From the NCBI GenBank assembly GCA_017654735.1, contig JADPYG010000090.1, forward strand, positions 248,001 to 312,000: a DNA stretch of 64,000 nt. The letters run 5' to 3'. Of this stretch, positions 1 to 12,304 are shown piece after piece. This DNA is from Vishniacozyma victoriae (taxonomy: Eukaryota > Basidiomycota > Tremellomycetes > Tremellales > Bulleribasidiaceae). Below the pieces are notes generated by a model. That model was given only the letters and a program-made list of their open reading frames with translations. It was not told the origin of the DNA and did not search any database. How positions within the stretch are numbered: position 1 is the first letter of the stretch; the number at the start of each line of letters is the position of its first letter. A program made the position numbers and the translations under genes.

Positions 1-2542
1 CAGGAAGGCTTTCCCGTGAGTCATAAATCAGGTCATTAGAGGAGGAGCTGATATCAGATGCTGGGACGAGCCTCTCGTCAAGTCCACCTTTACCGTCTCC
101 TTAATCGCCCGAGACGACGAGACCGTCCTCGCCAACATGCCCGACGTCTCGTCCAAGCCATGGAAGGCCCCCAGCAACGTATCCGTCGAACAAGTCTTTG
201 CCGACAACTACGAACTCGGCTCTCATCTCGACCAAGTCCAGACCGTCGGTAAGACTGAGGGTCAGACCAAGACCGAGACTTCCACCTCCGACAACTGGAA
301 GATCACCAAATTCGAGACTACCCCACTCATGTCGACTTACCTCGTCGCTTTCGCTTGTGGTCAATTTGCTAGCCTCGAGAGCGAGCACCACTCAAAGTTG
401 ACTGGCAAGACTGTCCCACTGAAGATCTTTGCTACTCCCGATCTCATCAAGCACGCTCAATTCGGTCTTGATATCAAGAAATGGGCTCTACCAGTCTACG
501 AAGAAGTCTTCGACATTCCCTACGCTTTGCCTAAACTCGATACCCTTGTCGCCCACGATTTCGATGCTGGAGCCATGGAAAACTGGGGTTTGATCACTGG
601 ACGAACCACTGCCTACATCTATGACCCGGAGAAGAGTTCCTTGGCCGCCAAGAAGCGAGTCGCAACTGTTCAATGTCACGAACTTGCACACATGTGGTTC
701 GGAGATATCGTCACCATGAAGTGGTGGGACAACTTGTGGCTCAACGAAGCATTCGCTACGCTCATGGGAGAATTGGTAATTCCAGACAGAATTTGGCCCG
801 AGTGGAAACCTCGACAGGAGTTTGTCGAAGGTCACTTGCAGAGCGCTCTCGACCTCGATGCTCGACGAGCTTCCCACCCCATCGAAGTCGACTGCCCCGA
901 TGCTAACCAAATTGCCCAGATTTTCGACGCCATCAGTTACTCCAAGGGTGCATCGGTATTGAGGATGTTGGCCGGTGTCGTGGGCGAGGAGAAGTTCCTG
1001 AAGGGAGTCTCGATCTACCTCAAGAAACACTTGTACGGAAACGCCGAGACCAAGGATCTATGGGCTGGTATTTCTGAAGCATCCGGCATGGACGTTGCCA
1101 AGTTCATGGCCAACTGGACCCTAAAGATTGGATACCCCGTCATCACCGTCGAAGAGCAGGGCGAGGGTAAGCTCAAGCTTACCCAGAACCGATTCTTGGC
1201 AAGTGGAGACGTCAAGCCTGAAGAGGACGAGACCTTGTGGTGGATTCCTCTCGAGATCAAGACCACCTCAGGCGGTAAATCCACCGTCGACGCCAAGGCT
1301 ACACTATCGGAACGATCAGCTACCTACGACGTTGGATCGACCGACGAGTTCAAGATCAACTCTGACTCTATTGGTGTTTACCGAGTCAACTACTCTCCCG
1401 AACGACTCGCCAAGCTCGGTCAGCAAGCTGCCAACTTCTCCGTCGAGGACCGAGTCGGACTTGTTTCTGATGCTTCGAGTTTGGCAAGGGCCGGCTACGG
1501 AAAGACTTCAGGATCTCTCTCGCTCATCACTGCTCTTGGCAAGACCGAGACCGAGTACCTCCCTTGGTCCCAGATCGCTACTGCCGTCGGCAAGATTGTC
1601 CAGGTATGGTGGGAACAGCCACAGGAAGTCCGAGACGCCGTCGACCAGATCAGGATCGATCTGTTCAAGCCAATCGTCGGCAAACTCGGCTACGATCACG
1701 GTGCCGATGACGCACCCGATGTCAAGGAACTACGAACCCTCGCCGTCTCGTCATGTGCTTCTGCCGGCGACAAGGAAGTCCTCGCCGAGATCAAACGACG
1801 ATTCACTCCATTCCTCGAAAAGAGCGACGATTCCCTCATTCACGGTGATATCCAGCGATCAGTATTTGTCAACTCTGTCAAACACGGCGATAAAGCCGAA
1901 TGGAACAAGATTAGGGAGGTCTACTCGAAACCACCTAATCCATCTACCAAGGTCGATGCAATCTACAGTTTGTGTCAGACTAGGAATGAGGAATGTTTGG
2001 ACAAGACTTTCGATATGATGGACGATGGTTCAGTCAAGGATCAGGATTTGTACCTCTTCTTTGCCAGTTTCTCTGGTAACCCAATTGCACGAAAGAGGAT
2101 TGGTACATACTTCATGGACAACTTTGACAAGGTACGTCCAATGGACCAGTCTGGGACTCGTGCTAACGAAGTAGTTGACCAAGAAATACACCGAAGGAGC
2201 GGGAATGACTTATCGTATGTTACCCTTCCTCTGATGAAGCTGTGCTCATGTCTTAGTTGTCAAGTTCGGTTTCAACTCCCTCACGACCCTTGAGGACCTC
2301 GAGCGAGTCAAGGCATTCTTCAAGGACAAGGGTATGTTCACATCTGACCTCATGGGGTAATGCTGATGTCAGATACCCGTAAATTCGCTCTTGCTGCTTC
2401 GCAGACTTATGAAGCGATCGAAGCTTCGGCCAACTGGCTCAACAGGGATCAGAAGGATGTGGAACAGGTGAGCTTGCTGCCATGCTATATCGCAGAGCCG
2501 AAGCTAATGATCCAGTGGTTGAAGGACAACAAGTACCTTTGA
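1..2542 (+). CDS. APE2: M1-family zinc aminopeptidase (3' part; starts before the window)
   Basis: A cytosolic zinc aminopeptidase that removes N-terminal residues from peptides (M1 family; yeast Ape2/Aap1, animal puromycin-sensitive type). The exons I read are <1-15, 58-2131, 2175-2214, 2257-2331, 2373-2467 and 2516-2542. Joining the first two restores FPCWDEP, a conserved M1 N-domain motif. The exopeptidase motif GAMEN lies near 570-585, and the zinc site HELAHMW followed by NEAF (third zinc ligand Glu) lies at about 676-760. The ERAP1-C-like helical domain follows and ends in WLKDNKYL. The internal Met at 137 is not the start, because homology continues upstream of it through the 42-nt intron. 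The N-terminal domain is cut off by the window edge. The exact yeast ortholog (Ape2 versus Aap1) cannot be resolved. Confidence 0.93.
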
Positions 2543-2624
2543 GTTTCTGCTTAGTCGGTAGTGCAGCGAGAATACATCAAGGAAACATATGCAATGCAGG
2601 TATACAAACGTAAACAACATCATA

Positions 2625-4612
2625 TCAAGTCCGGACACCGACACTTGTGGCATCTGTCGTACCATCCTCACCCACTGCCTCGTCATCCACGGCATCGCTT
2701 GACGGCGCATGTTTTCCCTTCGCCTTGCCCCGAAGTGGGCCCTCGGTGAGAGCTTCCGGGCTGAGATCCGTCATCACTGGCCGCTTCAACAACTCCCATC
2801 CACCCCGCCAACCGAACCAGCGTTCTTCATGTGGACCTCTGACTCGTCAGCTCATTGACCAACAATATGAGAACAAGAGAACTGACCTGAGCAAGAGAAA
2901 CAATATTGGGGCACAGGCGAATCCGACTGCTGTCCCTCCTGTTGGTTTCCAGCCTTTGTCATTGTATATCTTGGTCAAAATCGCTGTTCCAGCAGTCTGC
3001 TCCCGTCAGTATCCATATTGCTGTGAGGGAGATGAAGACTGACCTGACCAATGAACATTGACAACAACACACACCCATTCAATCTCGCTCTAGCTTTTGC
3101 GTCCAATCCAGCGACCCTGTAACTACTACTCACTTGAAAGAGCTGTCCTCCACAATCATATAATGCCATTGGAATTGCTACCCCCGCAATATTGATGTCG
3201 GCCGCAGCTAATGCGATAGACATGGAAGTGAGGCAGAGGGTACTTCCCGTGATTTGACCTAGCCAGGGTACTATCCGATCTACTACCCTTCCCCAGACTG
3301 GTGCCAGTAGGGCACCTATCAGGCCTAGGAGACCGAATAGTCCAATGTTGAATGGTGAATAACCGTATATGGGTGAGGAGAGGAGGAAGGTCGTCGTTGT
3401 CCAGCTACGTGGTCAGCTCTGGTGAAGGATTGAGTGGGGACGTACAAGCCGGCAAAACACACTTGTTGTCAGCTGGATCGAGTCTATAGGTGGGGGTGGA
3501 CTTACTTGCATTGAAGAACGCACAGCAACATACTTGCACCAAGGTTGGGTACTTGGGAAACATCTTGACCATTGACCAGAGCTAACATTCAGCGACAGCA
3601 AGCGAAATGAGGAGCAGGGCTCACCACACCGGGGTAAGATAATCCAATATCTTTATCAGGCGTATCGGGTAATGCGAGCCATAAACCCCCAACCATGGCT
3701 ATTTGTCAACTCCCACCTGTCACCCGGGAGCTTACCTCCTTGTATCCCGACTGCGAACCAATATGTGTCCCTCCATGAGGCATACGTCGCAAAGATTCCG
3801 GCAAGTAGCCTCCCTTGAACCACCCCCACGATCAACCCTGAGAGGGTGGTTGACATTGCCCTTGCCCTTATATTGGACGGAGCGAGGTCTGCCGACCACG
3901 GGATACAGATTTGAGGCGTTACCTGCGATGATTAGTCTAGTGACTTGCTTATGGACATACGGTGGTCACCCCAATCAAGAAAGTCAAGCCTTGTAACATC
4001 GCTACCGATTTGGCGAGAGCGAGTCCGATGGAGAGTAGGGAACACATCAGAACTAGGAGAATAACCAGAGGTCTGCGGCGAACGAGGTCGCCCAGTGGTG
4101 AGATGAAGACTATCCCGGTCGCATATCCTGCTTGAGCAAGGGTCGGTATCAAGGCGACATCTTCATTAGAAACTCCAAAATCATTTGCTATACTATATCG
4201 TCAATCGTCTGTTGTATCATAGGAAGGGGATCGTACGCTACAAGCATCGGCTACTGATCAGCAAGTGCACTCATAAGATGATAAGGAACATACCTGAGAG
4301 TAACATAAATTAGATACAGATACAGTCTGCACATCAGCATCAATATTCACCGATTCCTAAACTCACAGCCGCCCCAGCCAAGATCAAGTTGATTTTCCAA
4401 GTAAAGACAAATTGCTCTTGGACCTTTCGATTCGGATCGAGCCGTTTTGATTTCGGTATAGGTATAAATCCAAGTTCCCTCTTTCTAACTCTCTTTGGCT
4501 CGATTGATGGTCGGATATCGTTCGAGGCTCGTAATTCGATACCTGACTCATCGGTCTTGTCGGGTCCATCCTCCATCTGGTCGATCCCTTTCCGGTTTGA
4601 GTTGTCGGTCAT
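2625..4612 (-). CDS. MFS transporter, tandem paralog A
   Basis: A 12-helix-type major facilitator transporter. It belongs to the fungal MFS_1 group whose cytosolic N-terminus carries an LGFxPIPK-like motif (LGFIPIPK here). Eleven exons can be reconstructed. The loop 2-3 signature GDLVRRRP, the TM4-5 segment with LSGLIVG and ASWRDTYW, and the C-terminal RGPHEERWFGW are all present. Two exons are tiny: 14 nt at 4237-4250 and 16 nt at 3446-3461. Both are needed to keep frame and family sequence (YSQPMLVA, and FAGFWTT-like in the paralog). No stop or frameshift was found, so it looks functional. The C-terminal tail (about 40 residues, Ala/Asp/Glu rich) differs from the paralog. The substrate is unknown. 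The next gene upstream is its close paralog in the same orientation, which indicates local duplication. Confidence 0.85.
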
Positions 4613-4922
4613 CGTTCGCTTTTATACATCACGACTATCGCCGTCACTTCAAAAGCTTGCGATGAGTACAAGAGACAGTCCATAGTGTCATTGACGGCCA
4701 ATTAATATGTTTTGGTCGATCACATCATTCCAGCGAAATCACCGGGCGGCCCCCACTTGCGGCCCGGACATCGCCGATACTGGTTTGCACCATAGCCAAG
4801 TCACTCCCGCCCGCAGAAGCACCGATTGCTGACAGTCTGCTAATCTTCACGTAGCCGTACACCTTTGGAACCCGGTCAGTTAGAATGCAATGATAATTGA
4901 CGATATCGACACACGCGTCCCA
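4613..4922. promoter_or_regulatory. Gap between the two MFS genes (promoter of paralog A)
   Basis: No gene is seen here. The stretch lies 5' of paralog A and 3' of paralog B. It holds a GC-rich inverted repeat, ccgggc at 4742-4747 and gcccgg at 4762-4767, and several CGG/CCG triplets of the kind bound by Zn2Cys6 regulators. The regulatory role is inferred from position only. Confidence 0.4.
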
Positions 4923-6910
4923 TCAACTCCGAGCCGGGTCAAGACATGTCCCTATCTTCCCTCCGCCCTCGCCAAATGCCTCGGGATCCCTTGCTCCAGT
5001 CGCAGCTCTGATACCTGCTGTCCCGTCGCCCTCTCTCTCTCGATGAAGCGGACCTTCCGTAAGCGCTTCTGGGCTAAGATCAACTATCGCCGGTCGCCTC
5101 AGTAATTCCCTTCTACCTCGCCAACCAAACCACCGTTCTTCATGAGGGCCTCTACTTATCAGCTCCTGGTTGCAATTAACTGCAAAGGGGAAATGAGCAC
5201 TGACCTGGCAAGGAGGAGCAAGACTGTAGCGGATGCAAATCCAACTGCCGTTCCGCCGGTCGCTTTCCACCCTTTGACATTGTAAATCTTGGTCAAGATC
5301 GCCGTTCCAGCAGTCTATCTCGTCAGCAGACATACAATATCTATAGGATAGACTTACCTGACCCATAAACATGAACAAGAGCACACAGCTGTTTAACCTA
5401 GCTCTCGCTTTCGCGTCCAATCCAGCGACTCTGTACCCATTACTGACCACAAACAATTGAGCTCCACAATCATGTAGCATCAATGGAATGGCAACGCCAG
5501 CGATATTAATGTCCGCAGCTCCAAGAGCAATGAGCATGGCAACCAAACACATGATGGCTCCCAGCATTTGGCCTGACCAGGGGACAATCTTATCGACTAG
5601 CCTTCCCCATAGTGGCGCCAGTATTGCGCCTAGTAGACCTAGTAAGCCGAGGAGACCGATTTTGAGGGGAGTGTAATTGTACGGGTCATTGGATAGGAGG
5701 AACGTTGAGGTCGTCCAGCTAGCTGTCAATGAGATCATAGAGAATGGACGTACAAGCCGGCGAAACACACTGCTTGTCAGCTTGATTGAGGTCAGGCTGG
5801 GGGACGTACTAGCATTGAAAAAAGTACAGATGCAGACCTGGACAAGGGTGGGATACTTTGGGAACATCTTCACCATTGACCACAGCTGGTGAGTCAGCAA
5901 TCTGCCTGTTATTCGATCCAAGGATGACATACAACGGCGGGGTAAGAAAGACCAAGATCTTTATGTGGTGTATCGGGTAGCGCAAGCCATAAACCACCCA
6001 GCATTGCTATAATATCAGCGTTCATTCGCCAAAGACAAGCAGGACTCACCACCCTGTATAGCGACCGCAAACCAATAAGTATTCCTCCACGAGGTATACG
6101 TAGCAAGTATCCCAGCAAACAATCTCCCCTGAACCATGCCCGCGATCAACCCTGATAGAGTGATTGACATGGCTCTAGCTCTGATGTTTGAAGGTGCCAT
6201 ATCCGCAGACCAGAGTATACATATCTGAGGAGTCACCTATCTTTCAGCTCTTGTATAATGAGAACACGTACCGTAGTAATTCCAACAACGAATGTGAGAC
6301 CTTGAAGCATCGCTACTGATTTCGCAAGTGCCAGACCGATTGATAGTAATCCGCACATGGTGACTAGTAGTAGAACGAGTTGTCGACGTCTGATCGGGTC
6401 ACCAAGAGGAGAGATGAACAGACTGCCGATTGCATACCCAGCCTGGGCTAGAGTGGGGATAAGAGCAACATCTTCGTTCGATGCGCCGAAATCCTCGGCG
6501 ATCCTACATCTCGTCAGGTCCGTGCATTTACAGATCAGGAGGCATACGCTACAAGCATGGGCTAGATGTCAGTCTCAAGAAAAATATTTGGGACTTACTT
6601 GAGAATAGGAGAGGTTTGAAATGGATACGGTCTATCACTAGCGTCACCTAACTGATAGACTCACGGCAGCTCCAGCTAGAACGAGATTGATCTTCCAGGT
6701 GAATATGAATTGTTCGTGGGATTTAAGGTTGGGATCATGTCGTCTCGAGTTTGGGATTGGAAGAAAGCCAAAGTCCCGGTTTCTGATCTCCTTCGTTGAA
6801 AGCGTCGGATTGTCGATGGGAGATTCAACTTCACCTGTGTTTACAATCTTGGCGCCGACCTCGCCCTCCCTGTTCCGAGTTGAGTCGTGTAATTTGGTTT
6901 CGATGTTCAT
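4923..6910 (-). CDS. MFS transporter, tandem paralog B
   Basis: A paralog of the downstream transporter with the same LGFLPIPN-type N-terminus, the same 11-exon layout and the same signatures (GDPIRRRQ, ITLSGLIAG, TSWRNTYW, SFWTT-type TM7 start). The microexons recur as 14 nt (6548-6561) and 16 nt (5754-5769). The final exon keeps RGPHEERWFGW and then runs into a longer basic/acidic tail ending DPARS. Spliced, the frame is open throughout, so both copies appear intact. The duplication therefore kept even the smallest exons. Substrate is not deducible; related fungal MFS_1 proteins are annotated only as putative drug/metabolite exporters. It shares a divergent 5' region with the gene starting at 7299. 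Confidence 0.86.
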
Positions 6911-7298
6911 TGTTTTCAGCTATGTGCACTGATAGTAGTTAGACTTGAGTGCCCAATATAGTCAGAATCGGTCACTTGATTCACCCTTTGATACACACAC
7001 ACGGCTCCAACCGAAAAGAAAGAAGGCCTCAATTAAGCTTGGCACTTCACACGGTCCTCAACGTATATCGAAAGCTTATATGGCACGGCATTGCTCGCCA
7101 ATTTAGCCTCGAGGTGAACATGGGCCTCATCAAGTGGGCCAGAGTCGAAGGAGAGTACAATCAAGTCGAAGAAGTAGGGGCGAAATCAACACCTAGGTCA
7201 ATTCGGTGCTAAGATCTGTTCCGGCGGAAACGGCGCGAGACCGCTTTGAACCACTTTTCGGATCAACTTTCACCATCAATCCTATTCTTACACCCAAA
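6911..7298. promoter_or_regulatory. Divergent intergenic region between MFS paralog B and the Lys-rich protein
   Basis: About 390 bp between two divergent starts. I see no RNA gene or clear coding frame; it presumably holds both promoters. An in-frame ATG at 7206 would extend the rightward gene by 31 residues. I prefer 7299, which has the fungal-like context caccCAAAATGG and begins the low-complexity protein proper. Confidence 0.4.
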
Positions 7299-7997
7299 AT
7301 GGTCGCTCAAGCCAGCAGTTCCCGCACAGCACCAAGTGCAGACAGTCTAGCATTCTCAGCAAATATCTTTACATCTCAAATCGATTCTTGGATCCCAGCA
7401 AATTTCGGTACATCCTATCAACCACCTTCCGAATCATTAAACAACGTAGCGGATCAAGATGGGAATTTAGGGATTGGGCATCCATCACTCGAGATACCGA
7501 AACATAAGAGGCAAGATCATGGAGCTGGGCAATTGGAGAAGATGCTGGGGTTGAATAAGAAGGGAAAGGGGAAAGCTGAGGATGGGGCTGTTTCGACCAT
7601 GAAAAAGGAAGAGGAGGACGAGGAAGAGGAAGAAAGTAGAGGAAGCATAGGGAAGAAGAGGAAGATTGGAACTGTCGACTTGTTAGCGGGGAAGAAGAAG
7701 GCGAAAGCAAAGATGAAGGCTAAATCCATGGAGCTCGGCTCGAGCCCTATCATTTCATCGACCGCGACAAAGATTCAGGACGATGAGAGGGAGGGCATAG
7801 CACCGTCAATACCGAAGAAGACCGTGGATCATACAGAAACGACCACTCCCTCGACAAGTCAAGACACACCAAGCTCCACTCCCATACCCACTCTATCCAC
7901 TACTTCACCAAATACGACATTAACGAAAAACCAACGAAAGAACTTGAGGAAGAAGCAAAAGAAGGCAGCAGCGAGCGGGGCGCAGGATCAGATCTAG
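7299..7997 (+). CDS. Lysine/glutamate-rich conserved-type hypothetical protein, possibly nucleolar
   Basis: A single-exon gene of 232 residues. The N-terminal ~70 residues are ordinary in composition (SANIFTSQIDSWIP). An acidic run (EEEDEEEEE) follows and then basic Lys-rich stretches resembling nuclear/nucleolar localisation signals (GKKRKIG, KKKAKAKMKAK). A Ser/Thr/Pro linker precedes a basic C-terminus with KNQRKNLRKKQKK. Alternating acidic and basic blocks with a KNQRK..KKQKK tail are common in small ribosome-biogenesis or chromatin proteins, but I do not recognise a named family. Function is unassigned. An upstream in-frame Met at 7206 is possible but less likely. Confidence 0.65.
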   Translation: MVAQASSSRTAPSADSLAFSANIFTSQIDSWIPANFGTSYQPPSESLNNVADQDGNLGIGHPSLEIPKHKRQDHGAGQLEKMLGLNKKGKGKAEDGAVSTMKKEEEDEEEEESRGSIGKKRKIGTVDLLAGKKKAKAKMKAKSMELGSSPIISSTATKIQDDEREGIAPSIPKKTVDHTETTTPSTSQDTPSSTPIPTLSTTSPNTTLTKNQRKNLRKKQKKAAASGAQDQI

Positions 7998-8149
7998 GAC
8001 CTTGATATTCATACATAGCTATTGCATGCTAGCAAATGAATACGGATACATCTGGTATGATTTGAAATAAGCAGTACAACCTGAAAAGACTACAACTTTG
8101 TTCATTATCCATTACAACTTGACATTTACTCCCATTCCTCGTTATTGCC

Positions 8150-11100
8150 CTACTCCCAGGACCCACCTCCTCGAGTCGTCGATAAACTCCTCGGGACTAC
8201 TGCTGCCCTCTTATATCTCGCACTCAGATCTTCATTATCATCAGGCCCATCTTTGAGTGATCCAGCCAACATCCCGAATAAGCCCACTGACGGAGCGGGG
8301 GTAGCTGACGAAGAGGAAGATGATGGTGATACGGAAATCGCTTTCGTACCGACCGGCAACGGGGTCGACGGGAGGATCTTGACTTCGGGGATATCAAGAC
8401 CTGGAGTTGTATTTGTCGATCCTGGCTCGTCTTTTGGTGGATTCACTGGTGAGATATCGGTGTTTCCCCTAAAGGAGTATAACCGGTTCGATAGTGATTC
8501 AAAGATCCCTCCTCCTGATGTCTTTGGCCTAGATGCTGTGGTACCGTACGCGACCTGACGGGGAGCGGGCCCAGCCGATATACGAGGCTCAGAGACCATA
8601 TTATGGCTCGGATTGGCGTGGCTCATGTACGTAGATCGGATTGATGAATCTGATAATCCCCTAGGTCGGAGTTGACGTTCGAGTAAAGCAGGTTGAATAG
8701 GTTCATCCGCACAAGATGGATCTGCACCTTGAAGTTGATCTGCGCTAGAATCAATGACGGCGTCAACGGCCATCGGGAGTCGTTTCCTCTGATCGGGCAC
8801 TCGGGCTTTTATGGTTTTATCGAAATAACCTGATGAGACCGCTCGGATGGTTTTGGGGTTTGTTGATGGAGTATTCCCAGATCCAGGTTCACCAGCTACT
8901 ACCTGCCATGGACCTCCAGCGGGCGTAGCGGGTCGTTGAGCCCCAGCAAAAATCCCTAATAATTCATTCCGGTTCGCTCTGGATTTACTCCTCTTGATAG
9001 TTCCGGCTGCAGGTACCCTCAATGTCTGAGCACCCCTAGCCTGATTCTGCTGGTTCTGCATAGTCGGCTCATCCATCGTATCCCGAGGCGAAGGCGGTAA
9101 TCTCTCCTCGACATTTGAAGTAGTAGAGGGTCCAGCGTGTGTGGCTTTCCTAACAATCCCAGTACCACCAAACTCAACACTAACATGGGTAGTCGTAGCG
9201 CTAGTCGATGCCAATTGTTTACTAGCCTTCATACCAGCGGGTTGAAGTCGGCCCCTATCCATCGTTCGTCCAGATCTCGAAGGTGATTCGGTGGGAGCAT
9301 GTTCAGCTTCAGTAGCGGGAGTGACAAAGAATTTGGTAATCGGAGCAGCGATCCATCCAAGTCCAGTCCCCTGCTTTGCCCTAGCAGCTTCTTCCTCTTC
9401 ATCCCTAAATGCCCTCTTTTGCAGCTTCTTCGCAAGAGATGGATCGACAGTAACATCATTCACCACTCCCTGAAGTTCCACCAAATCCGAAAAGACTTCT
9501 CGAAGGAGTTTGACTAGCATGGTGAACTCCTTGCGGGTGAGAGTGGCATTGTCTCCACCAAGGCCTCGGAAATGATTTCGAAGATCCGATACCTCCGCTT
9601 CTAGGGCTCGCATTGTTGATCTTGACAAGTGCCCGACATCACCGGGGAGATTATGTTTCTTGAGTCGTTTATTCAATGTTGGGATATCGGCATCTCGTAA
9701 TCGATTCAGGACCTTGCCGAGGTGATCGATAAGTAGCCCGATAGTCGCATTACCCTTGACCGACTCGTGTATCGACGACGTTTCCGACTGTAGATCGGAA
9801 GGCTGTGTTGACGGTTCCCTCATCTGGCATTTACATGGAAGACGTCCCGGCAATTCTCCCACCAATTCCTCTGGTTCCGTCTGAATACCCCTCGATCGCG
9901 AAAGTAACAACAACGTCTTTCGTTGAACCGGCATAGATTTATGAGGACTAGTCAATGCCGATTCAGACATTGGTGAGGGGAAGTCGGTAATAGATTGCGA
10001 ACCTGATGCAGAATCTACCATTCCGAAACCCATCGGCGATTCGGCAGAAGATTCGTGAGGCGACATCGTTTGTCGACGGGCCATGACCAGCGAACGACGT
10101 TTGCGAGAGGCTTCAGCTGCTGCGAAATAAGCTGTACCGGGTGATGCTGGTGATCGGGGTCTTTGATCGGCGTCTTGGGTCTCCATACTGGCCGGATCTT
10201 CGGCGATTGTGTCCGTTCCTTGGGACTGCTTGTCAGCGAACACCGACCAGGATGAGGGGAGACCCACGAAATAGCTTCGACGCCTGTCTACCGAGTAGCT
10301 CCGTTGCAGACCTGGTCTCTGAGACTTCTTGGGGATCCCATTGACGACATACCCAAGTCCACCACTCGGAGAGGCCCTGAACATCGGCCTTGGGCTCTCG
10401 CGTCCACTTGGGATCGTAGGGCTCAAGGCCCCCTCCTCCCGCTGGACGGCACCAGTGTATTCCCCTACTTGCCCAATGCCGAGTCCAGGCGAGTATGGTC
10501 CCTCTCCAGCCGCCGAGGACGAGATACTAGGTGCCATCGAGCTCTTTCGCTGATGGTCCCATCCGTTTGAAGAGGAAGCACTCATTCGAGACCAGCCCAA
10601 TCGGTCGACGTAGGTACCGACCATAGGTGAAGATTCGGTTCGGGAGTGGAAAGCTGATGATCTCGATTGGTGCAATTCGGTAGATAGAGTCAATTGCCTT
10701 GGATGTGTTGTCGAGAAAGAAGGTGCAGCGCGGAGTTCTTCCACTTCTTCTCGGAGTAGACGGGTTTCTTCGCGTGATTCCGCCAGCATGGCTGATAGCT
10801 CGGATGTATCGTGTTTCAGCAGTGTGTTGGTAGCAACGAGATCTTCAAGGGCCTTCTGATACTGGGGTGTTTCATTCGGTATATCAGCCCGGAATGTCTC
10901 TGACAGCTAACAGTCAATATCTGATGCCAATGAAAGACGTCGGGACTTACCTCATTATGCAGGATCTCCAGCCTCTCCCTTGCATTAGCCAGTAAATCCT
11001 GGGCATCTTTCGCCCTAGCTTCCTTTGTCTCTTCAATCTCCTTCTCGGATAGTTTGACCTTCTCCTCCAATTCCAAAACCCTCGATTCAGCTTGTTTTCG

Positions 11101-12088
11101 TTTCCGAACTTCATCCCTTGTTTTCCGCTTCTCAAGCTCGAATGCATCCTTTGTATCTTCATAGCGACGCTCGGCGTCCATCAATTGATCTTGGACGTTT
11201 GTACCAGAGGCTGCTGAGATGTTTTGACGCGTCGCATTTTCTCTTAGAGCTTGTAATTCGGCGCGGACATGGGTAAGGGATTGTTGGGTGAGAGTCTGGG
11301 TATGGAGGGATGAGGTGTATCGCTGGATATCAGCTTGTTTCCGGGGAGCGCGTCTTGGTGTAGACGACATGTAGCGAGAATGCGGCTGGAAGAAAGCGTG
11401 ACTCACCTTCTCGAGCGCTTCCTGCTTTCTTGACATTTCTGCGTATTGCTGTAGATGTTGTGTATTGGCTCTTTCCAGATTTCGTACTCGTTTCACACTA
11501 TCTTCCAGAGCTTTCCTCTTGACCAATAACTACGGTGTCAATATACGTTCAACAAATATAGCAAAAACAACGAAGAAGAGTTGTTTGTCGTGTAGCCAAA
11601 GGGAGAACAACAAATGTGACTAACCTGATGCTCGGAGCGTTCGACTTCTTTCCGAAACTTGTTTTCCAGAACCTCATATCTCGCAAGTAGAGCTTGTCCG
11701 ATCTCTAATTACAATCAGTCCGATCCCATAGTCCCTTAGGTATCTCTCAAACTGAAAGACAAGATCTAGACTTACCTCCGCTCAATTTCATCCGTTCCTC
11801 CATTTTGTCCCTTTCTATAATAGTAGAACAAGCTCTACTACCACTACTAGCTCCACAGCAGCATCTCCCCACTGAATCATCTTCTATTGATGGTTCTTGT
11901 GAATGGCCCTGAGATAGATCGCCCAATTGCCGAGCTAGTCCGTCGAGAGTCGCGGCTGTCCTTAGGAATGTACTTGCTGATGGCGAATCTGGTTCTGGTG
12001 ATACTGATCTTTCCGAGTCTGTATCTCCGTCGTAGCGTGGTGCTGGAGACAAGTAGAGCGATGAGTCCAGCGGCTCTTTAGTGCTCAT
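8150..12088 (-). CDS. Large coiled-coil protein of unknown function
   Basis: Five or more exons encode about 1,200 residues. The N-terminus (MSTKEPLD) is acidic and carries a CCCG-containing cysteine patch followed by ERDKMEERMKLSGEIGQALLARYE. Long heptad-rich coiled coils follow (roughly residues 110-420, e.g. LELEEKVKLSEKEIEETKE), then a Ser/Pro-rich disordered region. A conserved-looking helical block comes next (GKVLNRLRDADIPTLNKRLKKH through the VKLLREVFSDLVELQ segment), and then a disordered C-terminus ending GGSWE. The first splice joins 11776 to an exon after an intron ending TAATTAG. The cysteine patch plus coiled coil recalls fungal proteins loosely annotated as myosin-heavy-chain-like. 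I do not assign a function; a cytoskeletal or spindle-pole scaffold is only a guess. Confidence 0.8.
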
Positions 12089-12304
12089 CTTGGAGTGATT
12101 GATGATACAAGATATACAAAGTAGTGTTACAGGTTGTGTGTGTATTGTAGACTTGATTTTACTTTGTTTACGGGGTGGCGAGCATTCATCGGATAGATCC
12201 GACTCAGGGGTACCCCACACCCTTCTACATATATGTATCAAAGCACACAGACAGCCTATGCATGTCATTGCTGCTTTACTACTTTATGCATATCTGCAGC
12301 AGAT

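Noticed and set aside
4613..4922. Transposon remnant between the MFS copies
   Set aside because: No terminal inverted repeats with target duplication and no transposase frame; the duplication looks like simple tandem copying.
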